Shown: positions 49,890-58,110 of the stretch, one piece after another
Position numbering within the stretch: position 1 is the stretch's first letter
Layout of the letters: every line of letters starts with the position of its first letter
NCBI GenBank assembly: GCA_910578385.1
Contig: CAJTQV010000004.1
Span: 132,083 to 196,082 of the forward strand
Length of the DNA: 64,000 bases
Direction of reading: 5' to 3'
Source of the DNA: an uncultured Muribaculaceae bacterium
Lineage (GTDB): Bacteria; Bacteroidota; Bacteroidia; Bacteroidales; Muribaculaceae
Translations under genes and position numbers: made by a program
Notes under the pieces: generated by a model
Databases searched by the model: none
What the model was told of the DNA's origin: nothing
Seen by the model: the letters and a program-made list of their open reading frames with translations, nothing else

Positions 49890-51698
49890 TCAGTTGGCGC
49901 CGGGGCCACGGAGCTGGGTCAGCTCACCGGTCATCGGGTCGAACTTGTACATGTACAGCTCTGATGTAGCTGCACCGTCATAACCGAATAAGAACAGCAG
50001 ATAGGGGTTGAAGATTCTGGAATCGGTATCATAATCATAGTCAGAGCCGAAGTTGAAATATGATTCCTTCGTGCCTTCATGGAGCGTCAGATATTTCCCA
50101 TAACCCTCTACCCAGTCTGTCATGAATTCGTCGTCCGTCATGGCGAGAGTGCGGTCTGAGACTCTTGTCTTGTCAAGCACATACTTCATTTCTGGATTCG
50201 AAGGAACAATCTTGAAGTTGAGCATGCGGTACCATTGCTCCTCCAGCTGTTCCTCGACGAAAGTTTCTGTGTCGAAAGTGACATCAAATGTCATCTTCTC
50301 CTCAGGAGCCTTGGCAGTGTAATTTATCTCCTGGATTGCAGTAGTGGGGTTGCCATATTCGTTGACACCGAAAAGATAGAATGTATACTCCTTGTCGGCC
50401 ATCATCACCTTGCCGTTGAAGCAGTTGTTGACGCTGCTGAGCGATTGGGCACCTGTGAATACATAAGGATTGCCTTCACCCGGCTCCATGTTGAGCTGGT
50501 TCATGCTACAGAGTGTGTAGATTGAACGTGTGTATTGCTGGAGGGGATTGCTTACGGTTCCCTTGTCGGCCATGAACACCATGTAGCGTGTGTTCTCGTC
50601 CGACGGAGTGATGTTCAGATTAATCTCGGATGCTGATACTTCCTCGGTAGTTACAGTGAATGTGCATTCATCAGTTACTTCGGGGTAGGGAACTGTCAGT
50701 TTCTCGCTGACAACCGGAGTAGATGTGCGGACACCATATTCACAGCCGACGGCCATCAGATAATAGCTGTCGCCGGGGCAGAGCTGCTTGCTGGTCGACT
50801 CAGCTTCGTGAATGTAAGTCACTTTGTCCCAGTCGCCGTCTCCGTAGTTGTAGATTGAATATTCGAGCAGGCTGATCTGTGTGTCGGCTGTCGCTTCCGG
50901 ATTTGAGATATTCATGCTTCCCTCGGGTATGAGGAAGAGGCAGAACGGCTCGTCGTCGGTAGTCGTGACTTTGCCTGTGATGAAGTTGCAGTCCATATCA
51001 TAGGTCAGGTCGTAGTCAACGTCGCGGATTTCGATGGTCTTGGCAGTCACTTTCTGGAATGCCACGTCGTGGTCGAGTATCAGACCATCTTCTTTTGAGA
51101 TGTCTCCCTCGTAGATATATGCCACGTATTCACGTCCCGGCATTGCGAACATTTCTTCTGTTGTCGAGGGGAACCATGTGATCTTGTTCTGACCCTTGAA
51201 TGTGAAAACCTGATCCGGTCTGAGATCCTTGACCTCTTTGTCAAGACTGTTTGCGAACTGGTTGACCAGTGTCTTCTCATAATTGAGGATCACCTCGTGG
51301 TATTCATGCTCGCTCTTTCCCTGGAAATATTCAATCGGGAGAGCTCCGAAAGAATAACCTTTCTCCGGGTCTGAACAATTGGTGTGGAGAGTGATGCACA
51401 TGTGGTGTACCTCCGCATCCAGTTCAAGCGATGAGGGAAGAAGACCTTTCACCCACTTCATGCTTGAGATTTTATCCATCTCCCAGCTTGCGCTCTCGCC
51501 CGATTTGTAATTTACCTTGAATGTATTGAATCCTTCGGTTTCCTCGCTGTTGTTGAGAACGCGCATGTCCTCTATGTCGTCAACCCAGACCTTGGTGGTG
51601 CGGGCGCCGATTTTAAGCTGTATTCTGTCTGAGTTTGCAAGAAGGATCATTGGGGCGGCGATTGCACATGCCGCGATTGCCATCGTTGTCTTTCTCAT
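49890..51698 (-). CDS. Secreted multidomain beta-sheet protein, 602 residues, unknown function
   Basis: The ATG at 51696-51698 (MRKTTMAIA) gives a clean signal peptide ending LLANS; the longer frame starts inside the upstream gene. The N-terminus has a DIQLKIGARTTKVWVDDIEDM-like stretch (residues 24-44) resembling the region of the upstream protein. The middle has Fn3-like strands (VTDECTFTVTTEEVSASEINLNI near 320). No catalytic motif is recognised. It starts 2 bp after the upstream stop, forming a two-gene operon of secreted proteins that ends at the terminator at 49839. Confidence 0.78.
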   Translation of the reverse strand: MRKTTMAIAACAIAAPMILLANSDRIQLKIGARTTKVWVDDIEDMRVLNNSEETEGFNTFKVNYKSGESASWEMDKISSMKWVKGLLPSSLELDAEVHHMCITLHTNCSDPEKGYSFGALPIEYFQGKSEHEYHEVILNYEKTLVNQFANSLDKEVKDLRPDQVFTFKGQNKITWFPSTTEEMFAMPGREYVAYIYEGDISKEDGLILDHDVAFQKVTAKTIEIRDVDYDLTYDMDCNFITGKVTTTDDEPFCLFLIPEGSMNISNPEATADTQISLLEYSIYNYGDGDWDKVTYIHEAESTSKQLCPGDSYYLMAVGCEYGVRTSTPVVSEKLTVPYPEVTDECTFTVTTEEVSASEINLNITPSDENTRYMVFMADKGTVSNPLQQYTRSIYTLCSMNQLNMEPGEGNPYVFTGAQSLSSVNNCFNGKVMMADKEYTFYLFGVNEYGNPTTAIQEINYTAKAPEEKMTFDVTFDTETFVEEQLEEQWYRMLNFKIVPSNPEMKYVLDKTRVSDRTLAMTDDEFMTDWVEGYGKYLTLHEGTKESYFNFGSDYDYDTDSRIFNPYLLFLFGYDGAATSELYMYKFDPMTGELTQLRGPGAN

Positions 51699-51700
51699 GG

Positions 51701-52162
51701 TTACTTCACGTTGATTTTGTATGACATTCCGTTGACACTCACTATACATACACCTTTGGGCAGCGTGCTGAGGTCGAGCCTCCAGTCACCTTCTGCGGCA
51801 TATGTGGCCAGACATACTCCGTCTGTGCGGAATACCTGGACAGCAGTTCCTGCCGGAAGACCGCAGAATGCAAGGTATCCATCTTGCTGTACCGGGTCGG
51901 CTGTAATGGCATCGACCGATGAGATTTCGTTATCGAACTCGAAAGAGGCGATTTTCTCGCGCGGAACGTCTATCGTCTCGGCCACGCCCTCGATGTGAAG
52001 GTCCGTGTCTGTGAATGTGGCCTTGAACTCTTCAGTCAGATTGACTGTGACCTGCGTGTCGTCCTGTAAGTGGATTAGCAGACTCTTGTAGTTCGCCGCT
52101 GTCGCGGAGAGCGTTCCCACTGTAAGGAGCGACAGCGCAAGATGACGGTAGAATTTACTCAT
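51701..52162 (-). CDS. Secreted protein with C-terminal sorting-like tail, 153 residues
   Basis: The ATG at 52160-52162 (MSKFYRHLALSLLTVG) gives a signal peptide ending in SATA. The middle (LLIHLQDDTQVTVNLTEEFKATFTD onward) resembles a common Bacteroidales surface-protein N-terminal module. The end (WRLDLSTLPKGVCIVSVNGMSYKINVK, about 127-153) has the Gly-x-Tyr/Val...NG...K pattern of type IX C-terminal tails. Probably surface-exposed. It leads the 602-residue protein gene by 2 bp. Confidence 0.78.
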   Translation of the reverse strand: MSKFYRHLALSLLTVGTLSATAANYKSLLIHLQDDTQVTVNLTEEFKATFTDTDLHIEGVAETIDVPREKIASFEFDNEISSVDAITADPVQQDGYLAFCGLPAGTAVQVFRTDGVCLATYAAEGDWRLDLSTLPKGVCIVSVNGMSYKINVK

Positions 52163-52441
52163 AATGTTGTTATTTAGTTTTTCCTCTCTTGTTTTTGTCA
52201 AGACGAGAATGATTGTTGGAATTTGCCTTGTGTTTTGTTTGTGACGGTAAAGTTAATCATAAATTGTAGACAAGCAAGAAGAAAATGAACAATTGATACT
52301 TTTATTTGATTTAAATCAAAAAATGTACCGCCAATTCTAAAATAAACGATGTGGTGACTTAAATTTTAAGTTGGTTTCATGATGTCTGTACCCCGTTTGG
52401 CGCGGCACCTCTGAAAATTAATGGCTCAAATGGCGTGGCGA

Positions 52442-52473
52442 TTTGCAAATCAGCGCGAAATGTCTTAAATTTG
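52442..52473 (+). promoter_or_regulatory. Promoter of gldE, TTTG-N20-TAAATTTG
   Basis: TTTG (52442-52445) and TAAATTTG (52466-52473) are exact with a 20-base spacer. Transcription would begin near 52480, ruling out the upstream GTG start at 52435. Confidence 0.8.
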
Positions 52474-52497
52474 CATCCGAATCAATATCACACAAAA

Positions 52498-53874
52498 TTG
52501 GATACAGACCCTTTGCCGGCCACGCCGCTGCTCAATATACTGAACATACTGCTCTCTCAAGACATTCCCGCAATTCAGTTCCATGCACCCCCGGGTTGGG
52601 TGGCATGGTCTTTTCTCATGCTTGTCGTGGTGATGTGTCTCGCTCTCTCAGCCTTTGTGTCGGGTAGCGAAATCGCCTATTTCGGCCTCTCTCCGCAGGA
52701 GGTCGATGAGCTTGAGGAATCGGAGGAACGCAGTGACATGGCAGCCTTCAAGCTGATCCGCAACTCGGAGCGGCTGTTAGCTACTATCCTTATCGCCAAC
52801 AATCTTGTGAATATCACCATGGTCGTTGTGCTCACTTTCTCCATCAGCCAGGTCACGACTTTTAACTCGACTCTCGTCAATTTTCTTGTTCAGACGGTCT
52901 TCATGACTTTCCTGCTTCTGTTGTTCGGCGAGATTTTTCCCAAGCTGGTGGCTCGCGGACGCACCATGAAGTGGGTTCGCATGTCGGCCTCGGGTGTTAC
53001 CGCGCTATACAAGATTTTCGGCCCCATTGCCAAGCTGATGGTGAAGTCTACGTTTATAGTGAACCGTATCATCACCAAGAAGGAGGAGAATATCTCGACC
53101 GACGAGCTTGAGAAGGCTCTTGAGATTTCGGATGTGCAGGAGGGCAAGGACAAGGAGATGCTTGAGGGTATTCTCTCGTTCGGCGAACGCGAGGCCCGCG
53201 AGGTGATGATCTCACGCGTGGATGTCACCTCGCTCGAACTTCATGATACATGGGAGGAAGCTATGGGCGTGATTCTCGACTCCGGCTATTCCCGTATCCC
53301 GGTCTACGACACCACTCAGGATTCAATAAAAGGTATTCTGTACAGCAAGGACCTTCTGCCGTATATCGGTAAAAAGGACCGCCCCGAATGGCAGTCGCTC
53401 ATACGCGAGGCTTATTTTGTGCCTGAGTCGCGTATGCTCGGTGACCTGCTTGAGGATTTCCGCAAGCGCAAGATGCACATAGCAATCGTTATTGACGAAT
53501 ATGGCTGCACGCAGGGAATCGTTACCCTTGAGGACATAATAGAGGAGATTGTGGGCGACATCGACGATGAATACGATGAGGCCGACCGGCTCTACCGCAA
53601 GGTAGCTCCCGACACATATATCTTCGAGGCCAAAGTTCCTATTGCCGACTTCTGCCGCGCTCTTGACATTGAGGAGGAGGAGCTGGGAGACATCGGCGAT
53701 GCCGAGACACTTGCCGGCCTTCTTCTGGAGATGAAGGGAGATTTCCCGACACCTAAGGAGGTGTTCGAGCGTGGAGGCCTGCGCATGCAGGTAATCCAGA
53801 TGGAGAAACACCGCATTGTCAAGGTGAAGGTAACCGTTTCGGCATCAGCTCCCGCCGCCGGCGCGGATAAATAA
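52498..53874 (+). CDS. gldE: GldE / CorC-family hemolysin-like membrane protein
   Basis: The TTG at 52498 (giving M-DTDPLPATP) is chosen because the promoter at 52442-52473 excludes earlier starts and because GldE proteins begin with a similar DPxP motif. About 458 residues: a DUF21/CNNM domain with four membrane segments (about 25-180, including FVSGSEIAYFGLSP), two CBS domains (about 200-330) and a CorC_HlyC transporter-associated domain (about 365-445). GldE supports gliding in flavobacteria; in gut Bacteroidales the gene persists without gliding, and ion transport or envelope roles are possible. The PPTase gene follows 21 bp later. Confidence 0.9.
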   Translation: MDTDPLPATPLLNILNILLSQDIPAIQFHAPPGWVAWSFLMLVVVMCLALSAFVSGSEIAYFGLSPQEVDELEESEERSDMAAFKLIRNSERLLATILIANNLVNITMVVVLTFSISQVTTFNSTLVNFLVQTVFMTFLLLLFGEIFPKLVARGRTMKWVRMSASGVTALYKIFGPIAKLMVKSTFIVNRIITKKEENISTDELEKALEISDVQEGKDKEMLEGILSFGEREAREVMISRVDVTSLELHDTWEEAMGVILDSGYSRIPVYDTTQDSIKGILYSKDLLPYIGKKDRPEWQSLIREAYFVPESRMLGDLLEDFRKRKMHIAIVIDEYGCTQGIVTLEDIIEEIVGDIDDEYDEADRLYRKVAPDTYIFEAKVPIADFCRALDIEEEELGDIGDAETLAGLLLEMKGDFPTPKEVFERGGLRMQVIQMEKHRIVKVKVTVSASAPAAGADK

Positions 53875-53895
53875 GGATTTTAACCAGTCATAAAG

Positions 53896-54606
53896 ATGGA
53901 ACATATATATTGGAGGCACCCGACAGTGCCCGGAATCAAGGTCGAGGAGGTCAGCGGCGAGCATTCCGCAGGCGCGGCCAAAGTGTGGCTTGAGATGGCG
54001 CGTCAGGTATATTGTGAGAATGGGCGCGAGGCATATCGTGAGATTGGTCATTTCAAGTCGGGCGCACCTTTCTTGTATGGCGAGACTTCCCGTATTTCTA
54101 TAACTCATTGTGACGGTCTGTTGGCTGTGGCCACATTACCGCCGACACCTGAGGTTGACCTCGACCGGTTTACCGAACGGGCCGCCTTGGGAATCGATGC
54201 CGAGCGGGCGGATCGTGAGCAGGTGTTGAAAATTCGTGAACGCTTCCTGTCCGATCCGGAGCTTGAGATGATACCGGCCGATGACCTGTTGCTCAATGTC
54301 CAGGCTTGGACGGTAAAAGAGGCGGCCTACAAGGCGGCGCTTGCAACAGGTGTTGACTTCCGGAACGAGATCTGCATCAAATGTCTTCCGAAGCTGGCTC
54401 CCCCCACTCCCGTGTATGACCACAAGGAATTCGGCGTGCCCGAAAATGCAAAAGAACTCCCCGGAGAGTTCTTCGGGGAGGTTACTGTGGAAAGCGACGG
54501 AAACGTAGAGGCATTCAGAATCTATTCATATATGTCGGACGAGTGTGTCGTCTCTCTATGCTACGCGCCGCGCTGCGCTAAATTCGGCAAGTCAGCTCTT
54601 GCATAG
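53896..54606 (+). CDS. 4'-phosphopantetheinyl transferase superfamily protein
   Basis: The protein has 236 residues. The magnesium/CoA motif is GIDAE (about 93-97) and the second motif WTVKEAAYKA (about 138-147). It moves the phosphopantetheine arm from CoA to acyl or peptidyl carrier proteins. It follows gldE by 21 bp, an arrangement seen in other Bacteroidetes. Confidence 0.9.
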   Translation: MEHIYWRHPTVPGIKVEEVSGEHSAGAAKVWLEMARQVYCENGREAYREIGHFKSGAPFLYGETSRISITHCDGLLAVATLPPTPEVDLDRFTERAALGIDAERADREQVLKIRERFLSDPELEMIPADDLLLNVQAWTVKEAAYKAALATGVDFRNEICIKCLPKLAPPTPVYDHKEFGVPENAKELPGEFFGEVTVESDGNVEAFRIYSYMSDECVVSLCYAPRCAKFGKSALA

Positions 54607-54627
54607 AGCCGGCGGATTTGTGGCTTT

Positions 54628-54738
54628 TCAGAGCACACTTCTGAGTTGGAGAAGCACTACGGTCAGCCCCAGGATGTAGATGGCGATAAGTCCCAGTCGG
54701 TTGGCCAATGTACGGTCTTCGTTGTTCTCTCTTTTCAT
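54628..54738 (-). CDS. Small membrane protein, 36 residues
   Basis: ATG at 54736-54738 encodes MKRENNEDRTLANRLGLIAI followed by a hydrophobic stretch (YILGLTVVLL) and QLRSVL before TGA. It has a charged cytoplasmic-type N-terminus and one membrane helix. A TAATTTTG -7 element lies on the minus strand about 33-40 bases upstream (54771-54778). It is convergent with the PPTase gene. No family is recognised. Confidence 0.55.
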   Translation of the reverse strand: MKRENNEDRTLANRLGLIAIYILGLTVVLLQLRSVL

Positions 54739-54887
54739 AAGTCAGTGATTTTTGTAGTTTTTTAAGATACTGCAAAATTAGCGGCTATGACTGCGGACTT
54801 CTTGCACCGATGTGTTTAGGAATCACAAAATTTGTGAATAAATACAAATAGGGGCCATGTAATGTCGTTTAAGACGTTGAAAATGTG

Positions 54888-54895
54888 TAAATTTG
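54888..54895 (+). promoter_or_regulatory. -7 element (TAAATTTG) of the HTH gene
   Basis: Exact TAnnTTTG, about 94 bases before the ATG at 54989. No clear -33 at the standard distance. Confidence 0.45.
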
Positions 54896-54988
54896 CACTT
54901 GTAACTACAAAATGTGCTTAGTGACTTGCATAAAGTACATTATGTTGCACCTGCCGCGAAGGCTTGGACTCAACGAAAAAGAACGTGT

Positions 54989-55183
54989 ATGGACATAGGA
55001 CAGATAATCAAATCGAGGCGGCAGGAATTGCGCCTGACGCAGCAGACACTCGCGAACATGTCGGGTGTGAGTGTGCGCATGGTCAAATCGATTGAGGGAA
55101 ACTATGCCAATCCCTCGCTCAAGACGGTAGAGAAACTTCTTGTTCCCCTCGGTCTGCACATCGAAATCATGGAAGGAGCGTAG
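54989..55183 (+). CDS. HipB-like XRE-family HTH protein (orphan)
   Basis: The ATG at 54989 (MDIGQIIKSRRQELRLTQQT) gives 64 residues, almost entirely one XRE helix-turn-helix (TQQTLANMSGVSVRMVKSIE). The closing LLVPLGLHIEIMEGA matches HipB-type antitoxins that normally precede HipA genes. No HipA gene follows; the HipA-like kinase of this window is 46 kb away. It may be a solitary antitoxin or a regulator. The next feature is the heptamer tract. Confidence 0.8.
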   Translation: MDIGQIIKSRRQELRLTQQTLANMSGVSVRMVKSIEGNYANPSLKTVEKLLVPLGLHIEIMEGA

Positions 55184-55190
55184 GGGTGTC

Positions 55191-55368
55191 AGGCATTAGG
55201 TTTTAGGCGTTAGGTTTTAGGCATTAGGCGTTAGACATTAGACATTAAAGATCGGGCGTTAGACTTTAGGTATCGCACAGAACCTAAATCTAACGCCTGA
55301 TAATTTTCCCTAAAACCTAAAATCTAAAACCTAAAACCTAATGCCTAACGCCTAAAACCTAAAACGCC
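55191..55368. repeat. Telomere-like heptamer tract in inverted arrangement
   Basis: The left part (55191-55270) divides into 7-base units such as GGCATTA, GGTTTTA, GGCGTTA, GACATTA. The right part (about 55281-55368) has the complementary units CCTAAAA, CCTAACG, CCTAATG. The two halves can fold into one long imperfect hairpin between convergent genes. The right end abuts the stop codon of the hydrolase gene. Same consensus as 24244-24326. Confidence 0.8.
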
Positions 55369-56846
55369 TATTTATTGTAGATGAATATCGGTTTTGACTC
55401 GCGGTTCATGCGGTCGAGAGTGGTGACGGCGAAGGTGGCTCCCTTTTCTCCATCTATCTTTACGCGGGTGTAGGGTGTCATGGCTATTATGGTCTGTGAG
55501 TCCTCGATGTCCTGGTCTTCGCCGGGGAAGAACTCATAGACCACATATTTCACCACGTCTGTATCCGATTCGCTGTGTCCATGTCCCGGGGCTTTCCATG
55601 TCAGGAATTGGTCTTTCCCCTCTTTCTCAATCTTCAGGTCGCTGACGGCCTTGGGTGTCTTTCGCGTGTCGCCATATGCCGGAGGGAGTGCTATCGTGCT
55701 CTGGTATTTCATGGCGAGCGAGTCGGCCGCACCCTTGTAGTTGTCGGTGACCCAGTAACCGTGCCACCATATGTTGCCCTGCACGTTGGGCAGATTGCGC
55801 GACAGCTTGACTTTTGTATCAAGTTCATTCTTGTCCTTGTTGCCCGGGTCGGCGACATCCATCGTACGTTTCACATCCTGACCGATGTATATGTCCGCTC
55901 CGTTGGCGTTGTCGTTCCACCACTGCGCGAGATGACGGCTCGGAGCCGCTTGTGTGTCAAGGTTCCAGTATAGCTGCGGTGCGAGGTAGTCAATCCATCC
56001 ATTCTTGGCCCAAAGCAGGACATCGGCGTAAAGGTCGTCGTAGTTCTGAAGACCGGAGCTGTTGCTGCCGCGCGGGTCGCTCTTCTTGTTGCGCCATATG
56101 CCGAAGGGACTGACTCCGAAGCGTACCCATGGCTTTTTCTCCTTGATTGTGCGGTGCATCTGCTCTATGAGAAGGTCTACGTTGTGACGGCGCCAGTCGC
56201 CACGGTTCATGCCGTTGCCGTATTTAGCATAACTCCTGTCGTCGGGTATAGCTTTCCCCTTGGCGGGGTAGGGGTAGAAATAGTCGTCGATATGTATCGC
56301 ATCAACATCATAGCGGTCGAGAATGTCGCTGATTACCTCGCATATGAAGTCGCGGTTCTCCTGATAGGCCGGATCGAACAGTATCTGGCCGTTGTAGCGG
56401 AAGAAGCGTTCCTTGTGTTTGTTCGCCATATGGTCGGCGGGAAGCACCTCCTTGGCGGTCGATGTCACACGGTAGGGGTTGAGCCATGCGTGGAACTCCA
56501 TGCCGCGCTTGTGAGCTTCTTCGATGGCATATTCCATAGGGTCCCACCTCGGCGACGGAGCCTTGCCACGTTTGCCGGTGAGCCATGCGCTCCATGGTTC
56601 AAGGTCAGATTTGTAGACGGCGTCGGCCGTGGGGCGTACCTGGAAGATGACGGCGTTGCAACCTGCATCCTGAAGTTTGTCGAACTGGTCGCGGATATAT
56701 GCCTTTGCCTGTTCGGTTGTCTTGTTCTGCCACTGGCTTTGGCCGATGACATGGAGCCAGGCTCCGCGGAACTCACGCTTGGGATTCTGTGCCAGAACGG
56801 TAACTGCCATCAGCGCGGCCAAAAGAAATGTCAATGTCTTTTTCAT
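55368..56846 (-). CDS. GHL10 (DUF187) family glycoside-hydrolase-like lipid/surface enzyme
   Basis: The ATG at 56844-56846 (MKKTLTFLLAALM) gives 492 residues with a signal peptide ending in VLAQ. The (beta/alpha)8 GHL10 domain (about 25-350) has EFRGAWLHVIGQSQW, NAVIFQVRPTADAVYKSDLEPWS near 70-95 and GMEFHAWLNPYRV. DDYFYPYP and YWNLDTQ are conserved downstream. A C-terminal beta domain (about 385-492) follows. The family probably cleaves peptidoglycan or glycans; activity not certain. A terminator-like heptamer tract follows. Confidence 0.88.
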   Translation of the reverse strand: MKKTLTFLLAALMAVTVLAQNPKREFRGAWLHVIGQSQWQNKTTEQAKAYIRDQFDKLQDAGCNAVIFQVRPTADAVYKSDLEPWSAWLTGKRGKAPSPRWDPMEYAIEEAHKRGMEFHAWLNPYRVTSTAKEVLPADHMANKHKERFFRYNGQILFDPAYQENRDFICEVISDILDRYDVDAIHIDDYFYPYPAKGKAIPDDRSYAKYGNGMNRGDWRRHNVDLLIEQMHRTIKEKKPWVRFGVSPFGIWRNKKSDPRGSNSSGLQNYDDLYADVLLWAKNGWIDYLAPQLYWNLDTQAAPSRHLAQWWNDNANGADIYIGQDVKRTMDVADPGNKDKNELDTKVKLSRNLPNVQGNIWWHGYWVTDNYKGAADSLAMKYQSTIALPPAYGDTRKTPKAVSDLKIEKEGKDQFLTWKAPGHGHSESDTDVVKYVVYEFFPGEDQDIEDSQTIIAMTPYTRVKIDGEKGATFAVTTLDRMNRESKPIFIYNK

Positions 56847-56893
56847 GTATGTCGTTATCAGTATAATCAAAGAAAAACGGGGTGGCCGAGTAA

Positions 56894-57688
56894 TCAGGAA
56901 GTCTCTTGGTCAGCGTTGTTGCCGAGTCCTCCCTCAACTCCTATTCCGAACAGGGCATAGTCGAGAAGTACCGGGTCTTCAGGACATATCTCGCGCATCG
57001 AGGCTGTGAGTTGTTCGACGCTCTTGCGGTCGTTGGCCTTGCGGTCGAGCAGCCCGAGTCCTCTTGCCGTGTTGCCTACGTGGACATCAAGCGGTATGAA
57101 CAGACGGCTTTTCGGAATGCTTTTCCAGACACCCATATCGACTATCCCGTCATCTCTAACAAGCCAGCGCAACGCCATGTTCACCCGTTTGAGCGCAGTG
57201 GTGCGAAGATTTGTCGGAAGACAGCGTGCGCATGCCTCTCCTCCGTTGGCATCGCAAGTTATACGGCTTATCTCTTCGATGAGTTTCCAAGCCGGAGCCT
57301 CGGTTGCGGCTGCGCCTGTTGCTGCGCAGAATTCATCGAGAGAGTTGTGGCGGCTGTAGATCTCGCGTAGTCCGCGCATGAACCATTGCATGTGTCCGGC
57401 GAAGAATGTGCGGTGTATGTTAAGCGTCGGGTCAAGGTCTTCGTAACCCTGTTCCATCACGTATTTGTAAGGCTCATGGCTCATCAGGGCGAGCATCCGG
57501 TTTGCATCGCGGAGAATCATGCTCCGCTTTCCCCACGATATTATGGCGGTGAGGAAGGCTGCTATCTCCACGTCGCGCAGTTCGCTGAACATGCGGGGGA
57601 ATTGCACCGGGTCAAGTTCGATGAACTCGGGCCTGTTAATACGGTTCGCCTCGCTCACGAGGAGCGAGGCGGTATCCTTGTCTATCAT
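56894..57688 (-). CDS. TIGR02757 (DUF2400) family protein
   Basis: The protein has 264 residues with the family features DVEIAAFLTAIISWGKRSMIL near 40-60, NIHRTFFAGHMQWFMRGLREIY, LRWLVRDDGIVDMGVWK and FIPLDVHVGNTARGLGLL. Function unknown, though the fold resembles HhH-type DNA glycosylases. It starts 42 bp upstream of the hydrolase region and is probably cotranscribed with it. Confidence 0.9.
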   Translation of the reverse strand: MIDKDTASLLVSEANRINRPEFIELDPVQFPRMFSELRDVEIAAFLTAIISWGKRSMILRDANRMLALMSHEPYKYVMEQGYEDLDPTLNIHRTFFAGHMQWFMRGLREIYSRHNSLDEFCAATGAAATEAPAWKLIEEISRITCDANGGEACARCLPTNLRTTALKRVNMALRWLVRDDGIVDMGVWKSIPKSRLFIPLDVHVGNTARGLGLLDRKANDRKSVEQLTASMREICPEDPVLLDYALFGIGVEGGLGNNADQETS

Positions 57689-57731
57689 AAAAATATTATG
57701 AGGTTCTGTTCTGTAAAATTTTCCGAAGTCT

Positions 57732-58097
57732 TTACTTTGGTGCTGTTACCGGGCGATGTCTCGTATGTCCTGCCAGTTCGCGGGCCACCTCCGGGCGTAC
57801 TGTCCTCACTGTCGAGATGAATGCCGAGTCGAACGCAGCCTGACTCTGCGGGAGAGAATCATATTTGGAGCGGCGTGCGCCGGCCTCGACCATCTCCTGC
57901 TGCATCTCAAGGCTATCTTTGAAATGCCGGTTTATGAAACTGCGGGCGGCCTCACGCCCGTCTATGCGGGCATTCTCAATCTGTTCAGCCTCTTCCTGCG
58001 CGGCAACCTGTTCACCTTTCGACGAACAGCCTGCTGCCAATGTCGATGCTGCCAGCATCAGAACCATCCCCATAGCCCCTGTAAATGACTTCTTCAT
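57732..58097 (-). CDS. Small lipoprotein, 121 residues, unknown
   Basis: The ATG at 58095-58097 (MKKSFTGAMG) gives a signal with lipobox AAGC (C24). The mature part is charged and helical, with EAEQIENARIDGREAARSFI near 35-55. The longer frame from 58232 overlaps the S9 peptidase. It follows the S9 peptidase stop by 13 bp, so it is probably cotranscribed. No family recognised. Confidence 0.72.
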   Translation of the reverse strand: MKKSFTGAMGMVLMLAASTLAAGCSSKGEQVAAQEEAEQIENARIDGREAARSFINRHFKDSLEMQQEMVEAGARRSKYDSLPQSQAAFDSAFISTVRTVRPEVARELAGHTRHRPVTAPK

Positions 58098-58110
58098 ATT
58101 TCGATTTCTT

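Noticed and set aside
24244..55368. CRISPR array or true telomere at the heptamer tracts
   Set aside because: There are no spacers or constant longer repeats, and the tracts are internal to the window between ordinary genes.
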